Source: Ophiostoma sp. CBS 140.51 (taxonomy: Eukaryota; Ascomycota; Sordariomycetes; Ophiostomatales; Ophiostomataceae). From it: 64,000 nt of DNA. A model generated the notes under the pieces. It worked only from the letters and a program-made list of their open reading frames with translations, had not been told where the DNA came from and searched no databases. The stretch lies in the NCBI GenBank assembly GCA_029298735.1, contig JANSLP010000022.1, positions 124,001 to 188,000 on the forward strand, written 5' to 3'. Below are positions 1 to 11,692 of the stretch, piece after piece (the first letter of the stretch is position 1; the number at the start of each line of letters is the position of its first letter). The translations under genes and the position numbers were made by a program.

Positions 1-2564
1 GTGGATAGGATTTACAGTAGTAGCCGGACAAAACAGACTACAAGCACTAAAGGCGGCCACACAAGTAGGCATAAAGCATAAGTCAGAGAGGACAGAGAGG
101 GCCAACACATGCTGCGCCCCTGTTCTGTTGCCGCCCTTTACGGCGCCGTCGGCAGCGAGTCGAGACCCGATGAGGGAGGCGCTCGCATGCGGCGCAGAGG
201 GAAGGAGTGACCGACGAGAGTCAGCCTATTCGCAGTTCTACTAAGATCGTCTGTTTTGTTTCTCCTATGTATATGTACAATGCCCCGTACTCAAATAATT
301 GCTCGATTTGCCGACTCTGCTCGCGTTTCGGGCCCGGCTCAGCCTGCCTCTTCGTCGCCCTTAAACGGAATTTTCCAGCAAATAAGATACAAGAGGCACA
401 GTTCACGGCGATCTCTTGTGATAGAACTCGTGCCTGGAAAAGAGACCCTCATTTTAGCGGCAATGGTTTGTGGCCCAGAGCTGAGCGGAGAAAGAGAATA
501 CAGGCAGGGACGAGTACGGTGTGCACTCGGAGGGGGAGAAAGAGGAAGAATCAGTCGTCGTTTAGCTTGGCCGGTACCAGCTGACCTCTCATCGCGCCTT
601 CTCTCTTCTTTCGTCTGGTCTGGCTCGCTCTTTCCCTCTTTCCCCTTCTCCTCTTCTCCTCTTCTTTATGCTAAAGTGCGAGTGGTGCATTCTCCCCTTT
701 TAAGCAGTCATAAATCGCACGCCATCGCGCAAGAGCAACCTCAAATTCCCCTAAAAAGCAGAGACCGTAAAAATGCGCAAAGAGGGGCTTTACAAGGTTG
801 GGGGCTGGGAGGCGATACTTCATTCGATTTCTCACTGAGTGCTCTTTTGTCAATATGTCGTCAGGGAACACAAACCACCAAAAGTTCAAAAAGAGTTAAA
901 GAAACTGTCTTGGCAGAGATATCCCGGAGAACTCCAGGAAATACCACCCTGGACAATCAAAACAGATAGGCTAAAATGGCAGAAGCAGAGGGAAGGAAGA
1001 GAGAAAAGAGTGGAAGGAACAGGTCTGAACGGTCTGGACCTTCAGGGACCATGCTTAATTGCTTTTCCGTTTTCTTCTTTACCGGCTGCCGAGGCGCTCA
1101 AAGGGGCCTAGCCTATGCAACACAGTGGTCCCCTGGGCCTGGCCTGGCCCTAAGAAGAAAGAAGAGGAAGCAAAATACAAGAGACGAGACTGGTGGAAAG
1201 AAAAGGAAGAAGAAATCAAAACTGAAAAGAACGTGTGCTCGCTGTAACGAAAAGTAACTCTAAACTAGGGCTAGGCCTAACCAGTGGATGGGGCCCGCTC
1301 CCAGCACTACCACAAGGAAGGTGCGATGCTGCAAACTGGGCTTCACACGTTCGTCGCATCCACCTGCGACTTCTGCAACTTCCTTCTGCTCTCAAAAGAC
1401 CCCCACTAAAATCCCGTGCACATGTCATCGGCCAATAAAGTCACGCAAGAACGCCACACGACGTCGTGTTCTCTCTGCTTGTTGGCTAGCTGGACATCGT
1501 CGGAGCAAAAAGGCAAAGAAGACAAGAGCGGTCACCGTCTCACTGTCTCACTTGATTGTTTTCCCTCTTTTCATTGTTCCTTGCCTCTTCACAATTTTTC
1601 CCCGTCAAATAGCAGCACGCCATTTCACAACGGGTGAAACAAATGAAGACTGAGTGGGTAACGGTTTTTTGTGATGTGCACTGGATAGACTGGACCACTT
1701 ACTGTCTGCTCTTCGGTCACCTGTTCAAGTGGTCGTTGAGCGTGCCGGTTTTCGCTATATTGTAACTTCTCGATAGCATCGAGCCTGTCCATGTGAATCA
1801 AAACTGTCTTGAAACGGGCCATACAATTGTTGTCTTATGTCGTTGAGTAAGGGTGTTAATATCACGAAAGTGACAAGGGAAATATGAGAAGATAAAGAAA
1901 CAAACGCCTTGTAAAACAAAACGGCAATGAAACTTTCGATTTGCGGGGAACATCGGTGCTGTTCATAGTGTCGTTGCTCTTCGTCCATATCGCTCAGTTC
2001 TGAGTAGTTTATTGTCTTGTCTGTGCGCTGCCGGCCTTGAAACCGAGACAGTTCGACAAGATAAGTCACGAGACAAGCTATGTACGATAGTCCACACCGG
2101 AGGTGTCTTTGAATGACAAGGAAACGCTAAAAGATGTTGAAAAAGACAGACTTGGAGGGAACCCAAGATCCAAAGTATCATTGAAAAAAGTAATCAAACT
2201 TGCAAACTGCTTGCTTGCTTGCTGTAGCCGTGTTGGAACGGATCACTACACCTGATAAACACACCCAACCGTCCAAGAGAAAGAACCTGGAAACTTCGTA
2301 AAAACACGAAGGAAACAAAACAAAAACAAAACATATATATCTATCCCTCGTTTGTATGTAATTTTTGTCCGCCCTGTGTGGTATCGCTTTTTTGGTGCAA
2401 ATGCAAAATCATTCAAGAAAAACAAAAATCAAAGGGGAATGACCGTCACAAAAAGTGACAGCTAGAGAGAGAGGAGAGGAGAGGAGAGTTCGAGGTGGAG
2501 CGCGGGCGACGGTAAGAGAGGGAGCGGTTAAAGCAAGACAAGACAGAAGAAAAAGTCTCGTGCC
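1..2564. other. Gene-free left flank, 3' of CHO2
   Basis: No reading frame here resembles a known family. The longest open frame (256-969, +) is low in complexity, has no recognisable domain and starts at an isolated ATG or alternative codon. The stretch has polypyrimidine and polypurine patches and a GGAGA-type microsatellite at about 2463-2488, close to the end of CHO2. It probably holds the CHO2 3' UTR and the regulatory region of a gene beyond the left edge. Confidence 0.5.
2463..2488. repeat. GAGAG/GGAGA microsatellite
   Basis: A short purine run of repeated GAGAG and GGAGA units lies about 80-100 bases beyond the CHO2 stop codon, in the presumed 3' UTR or terminator region. Confidence 0.6.
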
Positions 2565-5500
2565 TTACCGCGACGGCGACATGCTGTACGGTGCCTAAAA
2601 TAATCAGTCAGTTTGAGAAAATGGGAAAGGTATCAAGGACGTCTCCGAAAGCAGACAGGGCCAGGGTCTCTTACCAGAACTTGCTTGGCGTTGTATATCC
2701 GGTACGCCAGCTTGCGCACCGTGCCGTCTGCGGGAACGACGGCCGGCGCAAACTCGATACCAAACATGTGGTGGATCGCGTACACCACACGCCGTGCGTA
2801 CTTGGAGTCCCGCTCCACGTGGCCACCAAACACGTCGTCGGCTGTTGTGGGAGCAATATCCGGGTCGCGGTCGAGGCAGTTCTGCACCACAGGGAGCAGC
2901 GACTCCTCTACAGCCTTCTCGTAGATCCCAACCTTACCACCACCGCCGCCACCGCTAAGACCGGCGTCGATGGAGCCCTCCTCGTCATCGTCGAACTTGC
3001 CGATCCGCACCTCGAACGGCTGCGAGATCGACATGACGTTGTGGTTGCCGTCGTGGTGGTACCGGAACTCAAACACGCCCTGGGTCCACCACAGCTGGTC
3101 GCCTTCAAACACCATCTCGCCCGTCACCAGGTCGCGGTCGTCTGCTGCGGCGGACGAAGCCTTGACCTTGACCGGCTCGTCCGACGACAGAATGCCGCGG
3201 TCAATGGCCGTGTCGAACACGCCCGGCGTCGTCGGCACCCACCGGCCCAGAGACGGAACCTCCGTCTTCTCTCTTGACCGGTTGTCCGTTACCATATACA
3301 GACCAACCCAGTCCTTCTTGCTATGATTGGCCGGTGCTGTCCACCGCACACGGATGGGCGCGCCATACTGGAGAACAATGGTCTTGGCGTCATTTTGTGA
3401 CCGCGGGTCGGTCTTGTCTTTCTTGGAACCAGTGGCGGATGCGTGCGATTCTCGGCTACCGCTCTGGACCATGGGCGAGGACAGTTGCTCGCCTTCAACC
3501 TCGAGGCTATAGTACTTGGGGTCGAAACCGGCCAGATCGGGGACAATCCGCGTAATGGTAAGACGCGCAGGGTACTTGTTGAACAGAGCTGAAGTATCGC
3601 GAACAATGGTCGACACACCAGCAGCCAGCTTGGGCCGGGCGGCATCGACAAACTCCTCCACAAAGTGGCGGGTCTCGTCGAAAACGCGGTCGACGCTGTC
3701 CTGCCACTCCTTGACCGGCGGCGGCAGAGACTTGCGGATGAACTTGGTCAGACCGGCCTCGGACCGGAGCTTGCGGCCGTAGATCTTCTGCATGTGCGGC
3801 TTCTCGACGTAGGCAAGGAAACCAAGAGTCAGGATGTGGCCGATCAGAGCCAAGATGAAGATGGAACGGGACCAGGTAATCAGGGCAGCACCCCACAGGC
3901 CGGCCGTGCCGATGATGCGCTCGGGGTTGTTGAGGTAGCGGTAGATGGACTTGTAGGTAAGCTTGCCGGTGCTGTCAAAGAAGAAGTCGCCGTAGAACCA
4001 GCCAAAGTCACCGAGCTCGTCGTAGATGCTAAACGCCGTCCACACATGCAGGGCCACCAGACTGCTGCCCAGGACGTGCTTCAGCATCGCCCAGCCGTAG
4101 CTCCAGTCCTCAGGGGGGGAATACATCTTCCAGCAGGCCATCATGAACGACATATGGCACATGGCCATGCTGATGTGGTACATACCCTTCCACTGGCGCC
4201 AGGCCTCGTCGGCGCTCTCGCCGTACTTGAGGAAGTGACGGGTGAACCACTTGGAGCTGGACTGGCGGCGCAGGATCAGACCAAGACCAACCGAGTACCA
4301 CAAGCGCCAGCCGATCGCGTGGAACAAAGACAGGCCCTGCCAGAGCGGCGTGTTGGGAGTCACAATCGTCAGGAAGGAGAGGTAGCCGCCGAGGAGAATG
4401 ACCGAATAGTCGATGGAGCGGAACAGGTCAAGGTTGGCCACCCCCCACAGGTCGTGAACAATCGCGGGAGATGCAGCGGCGCCGCCAATAGCCGAGTTCG
4501 TTGGGTCGATGGCCGAAGACTGCGACTGGCCATCCTGGAGCTGTCTAAGCTGTTGAACCGCCTGGGCGTGGATGCTATCGGTGCTCAGGGTCGAGTCGGC
4601 ACGGGCGGCACGCGGGGTGGGCGGGTTGTACGTCTTCTCAATGTGCGGGTTCTCAACAACGGCCAAGAAGATGAACTGGGCGAGATGGGCGACAATGGAG
4701 ATGAACAGAACATCGTAGCTGGCGGCCATCATGGAAATGCCGTAGTAGCCGGCGTAGCCAATCGAGTACATGGGATGCGGGGCCATCTCAAAGACACCGT
4801 CGAACGTGAGCTCCTGGTCGACCAGGTAGAAGAAGTCACCCCAGTACCAGGCGAAATCCTTGACGACACGGTGAGCGTCGAGCTTGACCCAGAGGTTGAA
4901 GCCAATGAGAGCAATACCGACGGCCCAACGGGCAACGGCCATCACAAAGCTCTCACTCTCGGGGCGGTGGCTAGACACAATGGCAAAGAGACAATACGAC
5001 ACGAAATCACACATCAAGATGAGGTCCACGACACGGCGGAAGACGAGCCAGGTGTTGTACTCGATGGGGGCCTTCTCAAAGGCATAGTCCTCTGGAATTT
5101 TAGCCTCGAGCTCCCACTTCAACAGACGGTAGAGCCATGGGCGCGGGTTCTTGCCGGTCTCCGGGTTCTCAAAGAGCTTCCAACGCTTGGCCCAAGTCAC
5201 AAGCAGCCGGTACTTGGACTGCACAGTCAACAGACTGCCGATGCCAATGTTGTACGAGGCGCGCCAGAACAAAAAGAGCGCAGCGCAGACGGGGCGTTTC
5301 AAGTTCGCAGGCAGCAGGTAGGCAGCAAGGATGTGGAGAGCAAGAATGACGAGCACAACGACGTCGGACAAGTTCTTGGGCTGGCGGGGATCGAGCAGCT
5401 GCGAGACCATGTCGTGGGTAGTGGGGACGGTGAAGACTGCGTGGCGAAAAAGGCGGCGGATCGTTAGTTTCAAGGCTCTCTGGTTTTTTGGTATGGTAAT

Positions 5501-5750
5501 CCCGCAAACGTGGGGGTATACGAAAGTACACAATGTCCAGTCTGTATACATGGAGATACATACCTGTGCCGTCGGGCGTCCGGCCATACGTCTTCTTGGG
5601 CTTCAGCAGATCTTCGGCTGCCGGCTCCGAGCCAACGGTGCTCACATCGCCTTTAGCGGAGACGGATGCCGCTGCAGGGCCGTCGGTTGGTGCATGGCGG
5701 TGGCGGAGCTGGCCCTGTTGCTCCAGAGTTGCGTCCGGGGCAGAGCTCAT
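2565..5750 (-). CDS. CHO2: Phosphatidylethanolamine N-methyltransferase
   Basis: Cho2 carries out the first SAM-dependent methylation of phosphatidylethanolamine on the way to phosphatidylcholine, in the ER membrane. The model has three exons: 5564-5750, 2675-5436 and 2565-2594 (992 aa). The first join gives RTPDGTVFTVPTTHDMVSQL, which matches the family. Two phospholipid-methyltransferase repeats are visible, near residues 285 (APHPMYSIGYAGYYG) and 568 (NNPERIIGTAGLWG). Each is followed by a VExPHxxKxY motif. Many hydrophobic segments and a soluble C-terminal domain follow. An 80-nt intron (2595-2674, GTAAGA...TTTTAG) leads to a last exon coding APYSMSPSR, the expected family C-terminus; reading through the intron would instead add an unrelated tail. 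The start lies in a Kozak-like context with no in-frame ATG nearby upstream. The gene diverges from the hypothetical gene at 8046. Confidence 0.95.
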
Positions 5751-8045
5751 GGTTTGGTGGGTGTGGAATTGGGCTGCAAAATGGGAGGTTTGGGGATGCA
5801 GCGATTGGGAATTGACGAGACAATTGAGGAGAGAAAGTGAGAGGAGGAGAAAAGGTGAAGAGGGGCGAGGTGAGGCGCTCAGGGAAAGAGGGAAGCAGAA
5901 GTAGATAAGAGGCAGGAAACACCGGGTCTCGCTTGTGTTTTAGTAGTGAGAAAAACAAGAGATCAAGCTTAAGTGGGGTCCCATCAGAAGGGGGCGGAAG
6001 GCAGGAGAAGCCAGAATGCGAGAATGCAGCGTGCCTGGTTCACCGTCGATCCAGAAAACAGGAAGCAGCGATGCAGATGGTTGGAATACAAATAAAAATA
6101 AAATAAAAAGAGAAAGGACGATGGAGGGGTACTGCATACAATCTACTCAGTACGAGGAAGGCACAGACAAAAAGACGGCATGCGATCAGATAAAAAACGC
6201 GATCGTAGTTGCTGTTATTGACCGTTGAAGGTACTTTCATCCCATAGCTCTTGCCGTTCTGACGACGTATTATTTACGCTTGGAACGCTTGAACGCTTGT
6301 TGGTTTTTGTTGAGAGGTCAAGTGGGCAAGGACGGGAAGGAGGCCACGCGCGTGGGCGCTGTCACATGCCCGAAACTGCGCATTTTTGGCATTTTTGGCA
6401 ACCCACTCGACAAGATGGACGAATCCCAGAGTGGCAGCAAAGAACAGCGACGAAAACCACGAAAATTACGGAGTCGACAAGGGCAGGAACTGAGAGAGAA
6501 AAGAGCAAAAAAGTAGGAAAATCGAGAAAAAGCTGTGGGCAATTTCGCACCCCCAACGAGCCTAAGCCGTATGCGGGACGAAGCTTCTCGGCTTTTGTTG
6601 TGCCAGTTTGACGCAAAGTGTGGATATCGGCGGTTTTGTCGCACCTTCCTGCAACGCGGTGGTTGAGGCTAGCGCGCTGTTCGTGCTGGTCCTAGGCCCC
6701 CGTGGCTGGTGCATTCAGGGCAAGAGCCAACAAACTAGCCTACTAACTGAGCCTTGCCAGGCACATTGACAGGTAGGAACCAGGGACCGTCCGGGGTTGA
6801 TGTCGTCGACGGGGAAAGAACGAGGCTCTGTGCAAAATATGTGTCAAAGTTACGCAGCCTTGTGATGATCGTCAAAGTCGACGTTTGACGGAAACATCGC
6901 CTGTGTATGCTATCGGAAGATTCTCAACGGCAACTCAGGAAAACGAACCCTCGACTGTCACGAAACGACACACACCAATAGACGCCCGCCTAGACATTCG
7001 CCCAGACAGAACCACCATCTTTTTGCTGTCACCCATCTTTGCCCATATTTTGCGCACCTCCGTCCCGTCTCTGCCTTATTACAAGCTGTTATCGCGGCTG
7101 GCCATTCCTTTTTATCGATTCAATCTGTCTTTTTCCTGGCTCTCCCGCATTTTGCCAGCAGAGAGTGCCCAGCGGCCTCAAGCACGAACGCCAATAAGAA
7201 ATTTCCCGGTCCAATCTCGCTTGCAAAGTTGCAGTATGAACAAGATGATGCCATCAACAGGCAGTGGTTCTCTTTCTCGTGCTCTATGCCTTATCCATGC
7301 CTTGCAGCCATGTTCTTGACCGGTGGTCTTCCCGCAGCGTCGGAAGTCGGGCAGATGGATAAGATGGCATGCAGGAAAAGAAAAGAACAGAAAGAACAGG
7401 ACACGAGAAGCAGGTGCTACATCCGATCGGGTATGGGACTCTTAAGTTGAACCCATTATCTTTAACCATCTTTGAGCGGAAGAGATAGAGGCACACAATT
7501 GTGCAGAATGCATGTGCATAACAAACTGAGGCACAGCCTCTATACGCGAAAGCTCGCACACTTTGTCCTCGCGTTCTGTTTCTGTTTTGCCTGGTATTTA
7601 TTTACGCCCTGTGCTATAGTTTTATAGCCCGCACCTCCCTTTCGTTTCGTTTGCTCCTTTTTGCAGTCCTTTGTCGCCTTTTGTTTTCCTTCATTTCTGG
7701 GTAAGCGAATAAGCGAGCGGTGTTCCTTGTTCTGTGCTTCCTGCCTAGACATTTATTGGCTCTACGGCTTTGTTTCTTGGTTCCCAGCCGCCATCCAAGA
7801 GGATGGTAAGATGTATGTAAACACCGCTCGGTGGTCCGGGGTGTAGAGACACCGATGGAGGTGTGGAAACCGTGGGACGGGTAACGAAAAGGAGGCGACG
7901 TACGTGTTGTGTGTGCAATGTGTTGTGAATAGAATCTCGATAAAAGGGAAGATATCGCGGTCAATGTCTTTTTTAAACAGATGATGGATATCTCTGCTCT
8001 TCAAAGATACTTCCATCGTACCAAAATAGCTCAAACCACCTCACC
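5751..8045. other. Divergent intergenic region, CHO2 / hypothetical gene
   Basis: This 2.3-kb stretch separates two divergently transcribed genes and should hold both promoters. Open frames such as 6885-7319 (+) show no domain and no fungal codon bias. Short purine-rich runs occur near CHO2. I see no RNA gene or mobile element. Confidence 0.5.
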
Positions 8046-9527
8046 ATGGTCCGTGAAGCAAAGCCGCCAGTGGTACCGCCACGTCCGGACAAGCTACGGC
8101 CACAACCACGACCTCGTTCTTCTGCACCATCACCGCCATCGTCTCCTCTCATACCAGCAAACTCGCCGCCGTCGATTTACTCACAGCAAACATCTGCCGT
8201 GATATCCCCCAATATCGGGACTCTACAACAAGACAAACCAACCAAGAAGAAGACCAAGGACAAGAGCGCCGAAGAAGACGTGACAGTCGAAAAGGTACCC
8301 AGCAGACCATCGTCTGGAAAGCAGGCTGCCGTTCAGTTCACCTCGAGCACGGCTGGTGGCAGCAGAAGCCCTTCACTTGGTCCAATTCTATTTGTTATAG
8401 AGAAATCGAGGAAGGAAAGTGCCGTGGAAAGGCCAGCAAAAGGACCAACAACCAGAGAGAAAACACCAACACCCTCACAAGTTTCATCCCGAAGACCGGT
8501 TGCATCCGAGAAAAGCACCTCGGAATCAAAAGGCAAGCAAAAGGAGAAAGAAGTCAAAGGGGGCAAGGCCACAAAATTAGACGACACCCAGAGAGCAGTC
8601 TCTGTCGCAAAACCAAAATCGGTGCCATCAACCGAGATTGCAAGATCGACTCGGTCACAAGCTTCCAAGGCCAGGGTGAGCTCTGTCTCCGTCTCGGACG
8701 TCCAATCTCTCATCCGAAGCAACCACAGCAGCCGCAGTGGTACCAGTACGGTCCAACGTCTTCAACAGCGCCAGGATGTCTACCGCACACATACAAGTTC
8801 AGCCGAGGCTCGCGCCTTGTATGCTGAAGCCAAAGACCATTACGGCAAGGCCAAGAACCATCTTCAGGAGGCTCTAAAGCTGTCTGTCGATGTATTCCGT
8901 CTAGCACCACACGCTCTCGTCGAGAATATCGTCACCAAGGAGATTCGGCCCAAGAATACGAATGTTGCACCTGCTGCCAGCCTTGTTAACGCAAACAAAG
9001 GTGTACGATATGCGCCAGAGTATCCCGGTCTTGGTATCCAGTACCGTTCTCTATTCACGCCGCTGCTGGGTAATGCGAGCAGTGCCGAGAAGGAGCGGAA
9101 GCAAGCCTTGGAAAAGAAACGAGCAGATGATGCCCTGGCCCAGGAGCATTTGGCCGCGGTCAAGTATACAGGAGCCAAGTCCTCTGTGGCAGGGTCATCC
9201 CGGGGTAGCAGATCTAACACCACAACACGGAGTGTCCCAACGAGAGCTCCTATACCGCCTCCGGTACCTTCACCACCGTCCGTTTCTGTTTCCGCCTCAG
9301 CTACAAGCCGAGCTGCTAGTCAGAGAAACAGACAAAGGACCAAGAGAAGATCTGCTCCTGTCGTGCCTTCTCGACCAGCCTCTGTTTCGACACGGACTGC
9401 AGCCAGAATGCGGGACAACTACGAACTTCGGCCCCGGACGCGCACAAGAAGCGCAGGCAGTCGAAGACTACGCAAAAGAAGCCAAGAAGAGGTCGACCAC
9501 GGTATCCTGTGGTTCTTTTCGTATTAG
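8046..9527 (+). CDS. Hypothetical low-complexity basic protein
   Basis: I do not recognise this 493-aa protein. It opens in a good context (CACCATGG) and is uninterrupted. Residues 1-60 are rich in Pro, Arg and Ser; residues 60-240 are Lys/Ser/Thr/Glu-rich and probably disordered. A more ordered, Ala/Leu/Lys-rich and probably helical patch lies around residues 245-290 (RALYAEAKDHYGKAKNHLQE). The C-terminal third is again Ser/Arg/Pro-rich with many RSR and RTR pairs before a short hydrophobic end (LWFFSY). The composition suits a nuclear or scaffold protein, but that is inference only. It converges with eIF3g (gap 308 bases). Confidence 0.7.
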   Translation: MVREAKPPVVPPRPDKLRPQPRPRSSAPSPPSSPLIPANSPPSIYSQQTSAVISPNIGTLQQDKPTKKKTKDKSAEEDVTVEKVPSRPSSGKQAAVQFTSSTAGGSRSPSLGPILFVIEKSRKESAVERPAKGPTTREKTPTPSQVSSRRPVASEKSTSESKGKQKEKEVKGGKATKLDDTQRAVSVAKPKSVPSTEIARSTRSQASKARVSSVSVSDVQSLIRSNHSSRSGTSTVQRLQQRQDVYRTHTSSAEARALYAEAKDHYGKAKNHLQEALKLSVDVFRLAPHALVENIVTKEIRPKNTNVAPAASLVNANKGVRYAPEYPGLGIQYRSLFTPLLGNASSAEKERKQALEKKRADDALAQEHLAAVKYTGAKSSVAGSSRGSRSNTTTRSVPTRAPIPPPVPSPPSVSVSASATSRAASQRNRQRTKRRSAPVVPSRPASVSTRTAARMRDNYELRPRTRTRSAGSRRLRKRSQEEVDHGILWFFSY

Positions 9528-9835
9528 AGGGATGCCCTGAGCATGATTATTGTCATAGTCAATAGTCGATGTAAATAGTAGATAGAATGATAAATCTTTC
9601 ATAAGCTGTCAGAATTCGTGAATTACAAGAAAGACTAAAAAATAACAGATAAACAAAACGAAAGAACACACGGCAGTCTAAGAAATGATTGTCAAAACTT
9701 TTTGTTGCTCGGTCTTGTCTCCCGTTTTCCCATTGACCTATGCCCTGTTTTTCCACTCCCTTCTTTCTCTACTCCGCAACATGACATAACAAGAAAAATA
9801 TCAAAGTACATGATCGATCCCCTTTATTCCCCTTC
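9528..9835. other. Convergent 3' region
   Basis: AT-rich 308-base gap between the hypothetical gene (+) and eIF3g (-). It presumably contains both 3' UTRs and polyadenylation signals. No further gene is seen. Confidence 0.6.
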
Positions 9836-10759
9836 TTAAGTGGCCTTCTTGGCAAACTCCACGCGTATAATCAGGTGCTTGAAACCAAAGCCGTCCATCT
9901 TCTCGCACGCCTTGACGGCATCTGTGCGGTCGGCAAAGGAGACGAAAGCGAAGCCCTTGGCCAGGCCTGTGTCGCGGTCCTTGGCCAGGAACACGCGCGT
10001 TACCCGGCCGAAACGCTCAAACATGTCGCGCAGCTCCTGCTCCTCAGCCAGCTCCGAGACGTTTGTGACACGCAGCGTCGCGAAATCGTCGCGCTCGCCG
10101 TACTTGCCCCCTGCACCCGCCATACTGCTGCCAGCACCTGCTGCCGCTGCACCACCCCGCAGCGCGGGAGGCACATAGGAGCCCTTCTTGCCGTCACCGC
10201 CGGCCGCACCCGCACGCGAGGCACCGCCCATGTCGTCGTCGTCGGCGCCCGTGTCGCCAGCGCCCGTGGTCTCGCCAATGGGCGCCATGGTGTCCTTGTA
10301 AGGACAGCGGGCGGTGAAATGCTCACCGTTACAAATACGGCACTTGACCTTCTTGTCCTTGAGCTTGTCCTTGAGGGCGTTGGCGTTGGGGTCCTTGGCC
10401 TCGTCCTTTGCGTCTTTGCGCCAGTTGGACGAGGGGCGGAAGATGATGTTCTCGGCAACAGAGGTGGTGTCGGTGGCCGGGCCGGCGGGGTCCTTGGCGG
10501 ACAGGCCAAACTTGGGGCGCGTCATGCGGTCGGCGACGCGGGGGTTGACGACCTCGCGGTGGGTGATGAAGCGGATGCGGCGGGTGGTCTTGACCTTTTG
10601 GCCCTGCTCGTTGAAGCGATAGCTGATGGTCGTCTTGGTGCCATCCTTGTTGCTGATGGTCTGCGGCGGCGGCAGCTCGTTGCTGGTCGTCGTCTCGTCA
10701 ATGTCCTCGTCGTCGGCCCAGTCGTGCTTGGCACGGTTCGGCAGCGCGGCTGTCGACAT
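9836..10759 (-). CDS. TIF35: Translation initiation factor eIF3 subunit g
   Basis: eIF3g is a subunit of the eIF3 complex that binds the 40S ribosome and promotes scanning and reinitiation in the cytosol. The single-exon product has 307 aa. The N-terminus has the typical HDWADDED start and an eIF3g domain (about 20-130) with TRRIRFITHREVVNPRVADR. A CCHC zinc knuckle follows near residues 143-158 (CRICNGEHFTARCPYKD), then a Gly/Ala/Asp-rich linker. A C-terminal RRM spans about 225-303, with RNP2 LRVTNV and RNP1 KGFAFVSF. The frame stays open upstream of 10759 but has no earlier ATG, so this start is firm. Length and domain order are those of the ascomycete family. No intron is needed. Confidence 0.96.
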   Translation of the reverse strand: MSTAALPNRAKHDWADDEDIDETTTSNELPPPQTISNKDGTKTTISYRFNEQGQKVKTTRRIRFITHREVVNPRVADRMTRPKFGLSAKDPAGPATDTTSVAENIIFRPSSNWRKDAKDEAKDPNANALKDKLKDKKVKCRICNGEHFTARCPYKDTMAPIGETTGAGDTGADDDDMGGASRAGAAGGDGKKGSYVPPALRGGAAAAGAGSSMAGAGGKYGERDDFATLRVTNVSELAEEQELRDMFERFGRVTRVFLAKDRDTGLAKGFAFVSFADRTDAVKACEKMDGFGFKHLIIRVEFAKKAT

Positions 10760-11692
10760 GGTTGTTGAGGGTGGAGGCGTGTCTTTATGAGAAATTCGAA
10801 TAGTAGAGTGTCTTTTGTGGTCGTCGAAACAGGGTGTGGGTGTTGATATCGTTGTCGGTGGACGTGATGATGTGGTGATGGATTGTGGTTGTGATTTGCG
10901 TGGGGCCGATTTTTTTGGGAACTTTGTGTGATTTTCTTGCCTTTTCCATCGAATTTTTTGGCCACTGCCAGGCAGTGTGGGGCAATCTTTTAGTTCCAGG
11001 AAGTACCTTAGCTGGCAAATTAGCAAAGAAGATACCTCCCGCTTAAGTGGCCCTATTTCTGTGTGCTTCTTCTGTTGGCTCTTCCCTATTTAAAATGGGG
11101 CAAACTTTCCACTGCGGCGCTGCACCTGCTCCTTTTCCCCTCCATTTGAGTGCTGTCCCCCCTTTCCGCTCCTGCCCTGATTCGCCGCCGCCATTACGCG
11201 AAGAGCCAAAGAGCCAAAGAGCGCTGTCCAGAAGCATCGATTCGCGCATCTCTTAGTATTGTCATCATTTATCATTCATATCTGTTTTCAAGCCCCTTTT
11301 TAAGTGCATGTCTAAGTTCAGGTTTAAGTTCAAACTCAAGATTATAGATTGTTCGTTGGCCGCATTATTCGTCCACAGAGGCAAAATACTGCCATTCGCT
11401 ACCAGCCATATACTAATAATACACCATACACGATATAGTACAGTCATTCGCAAAGAAGAGAAAAGAAAGAAGCAGAAAACAATTCAGCAACAGACTCCAT
11501 GCAACTGAAGGCATAAAACCGCTCCGGCTTTTATGTATCGCGCATCTAGATGACAAAGGAAATGGGAAAGACTGGAAGCTCGACCGGTGGGAGGGAAAAT
11601 GGAGGGAAAATGTGAAGAAAAGAATAAGATAAACAAAAGCCTTCGGCCAAAGAGTGTGTTGTGTTGTGTTATACAGTGATGAGACAATTACA
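10760..11692. other. Intergenic region upstream of TIF35
   Basis: About 0.9 kb between two genes on the minus strand; it holds the TIF35 promoter and 5' leader and the 3' UTR of the PH-domain gene. Small open frames on both strands have no recognisable content. Confidence 0.55.

Noticed and set aside
3665..5467. 600-codon plus-strand frame opposite CHO2
   Set aside because: It is a shadow of the CHO2 coding strand produced by GC-rich wobble positions; CHO2 has clear family motifs.
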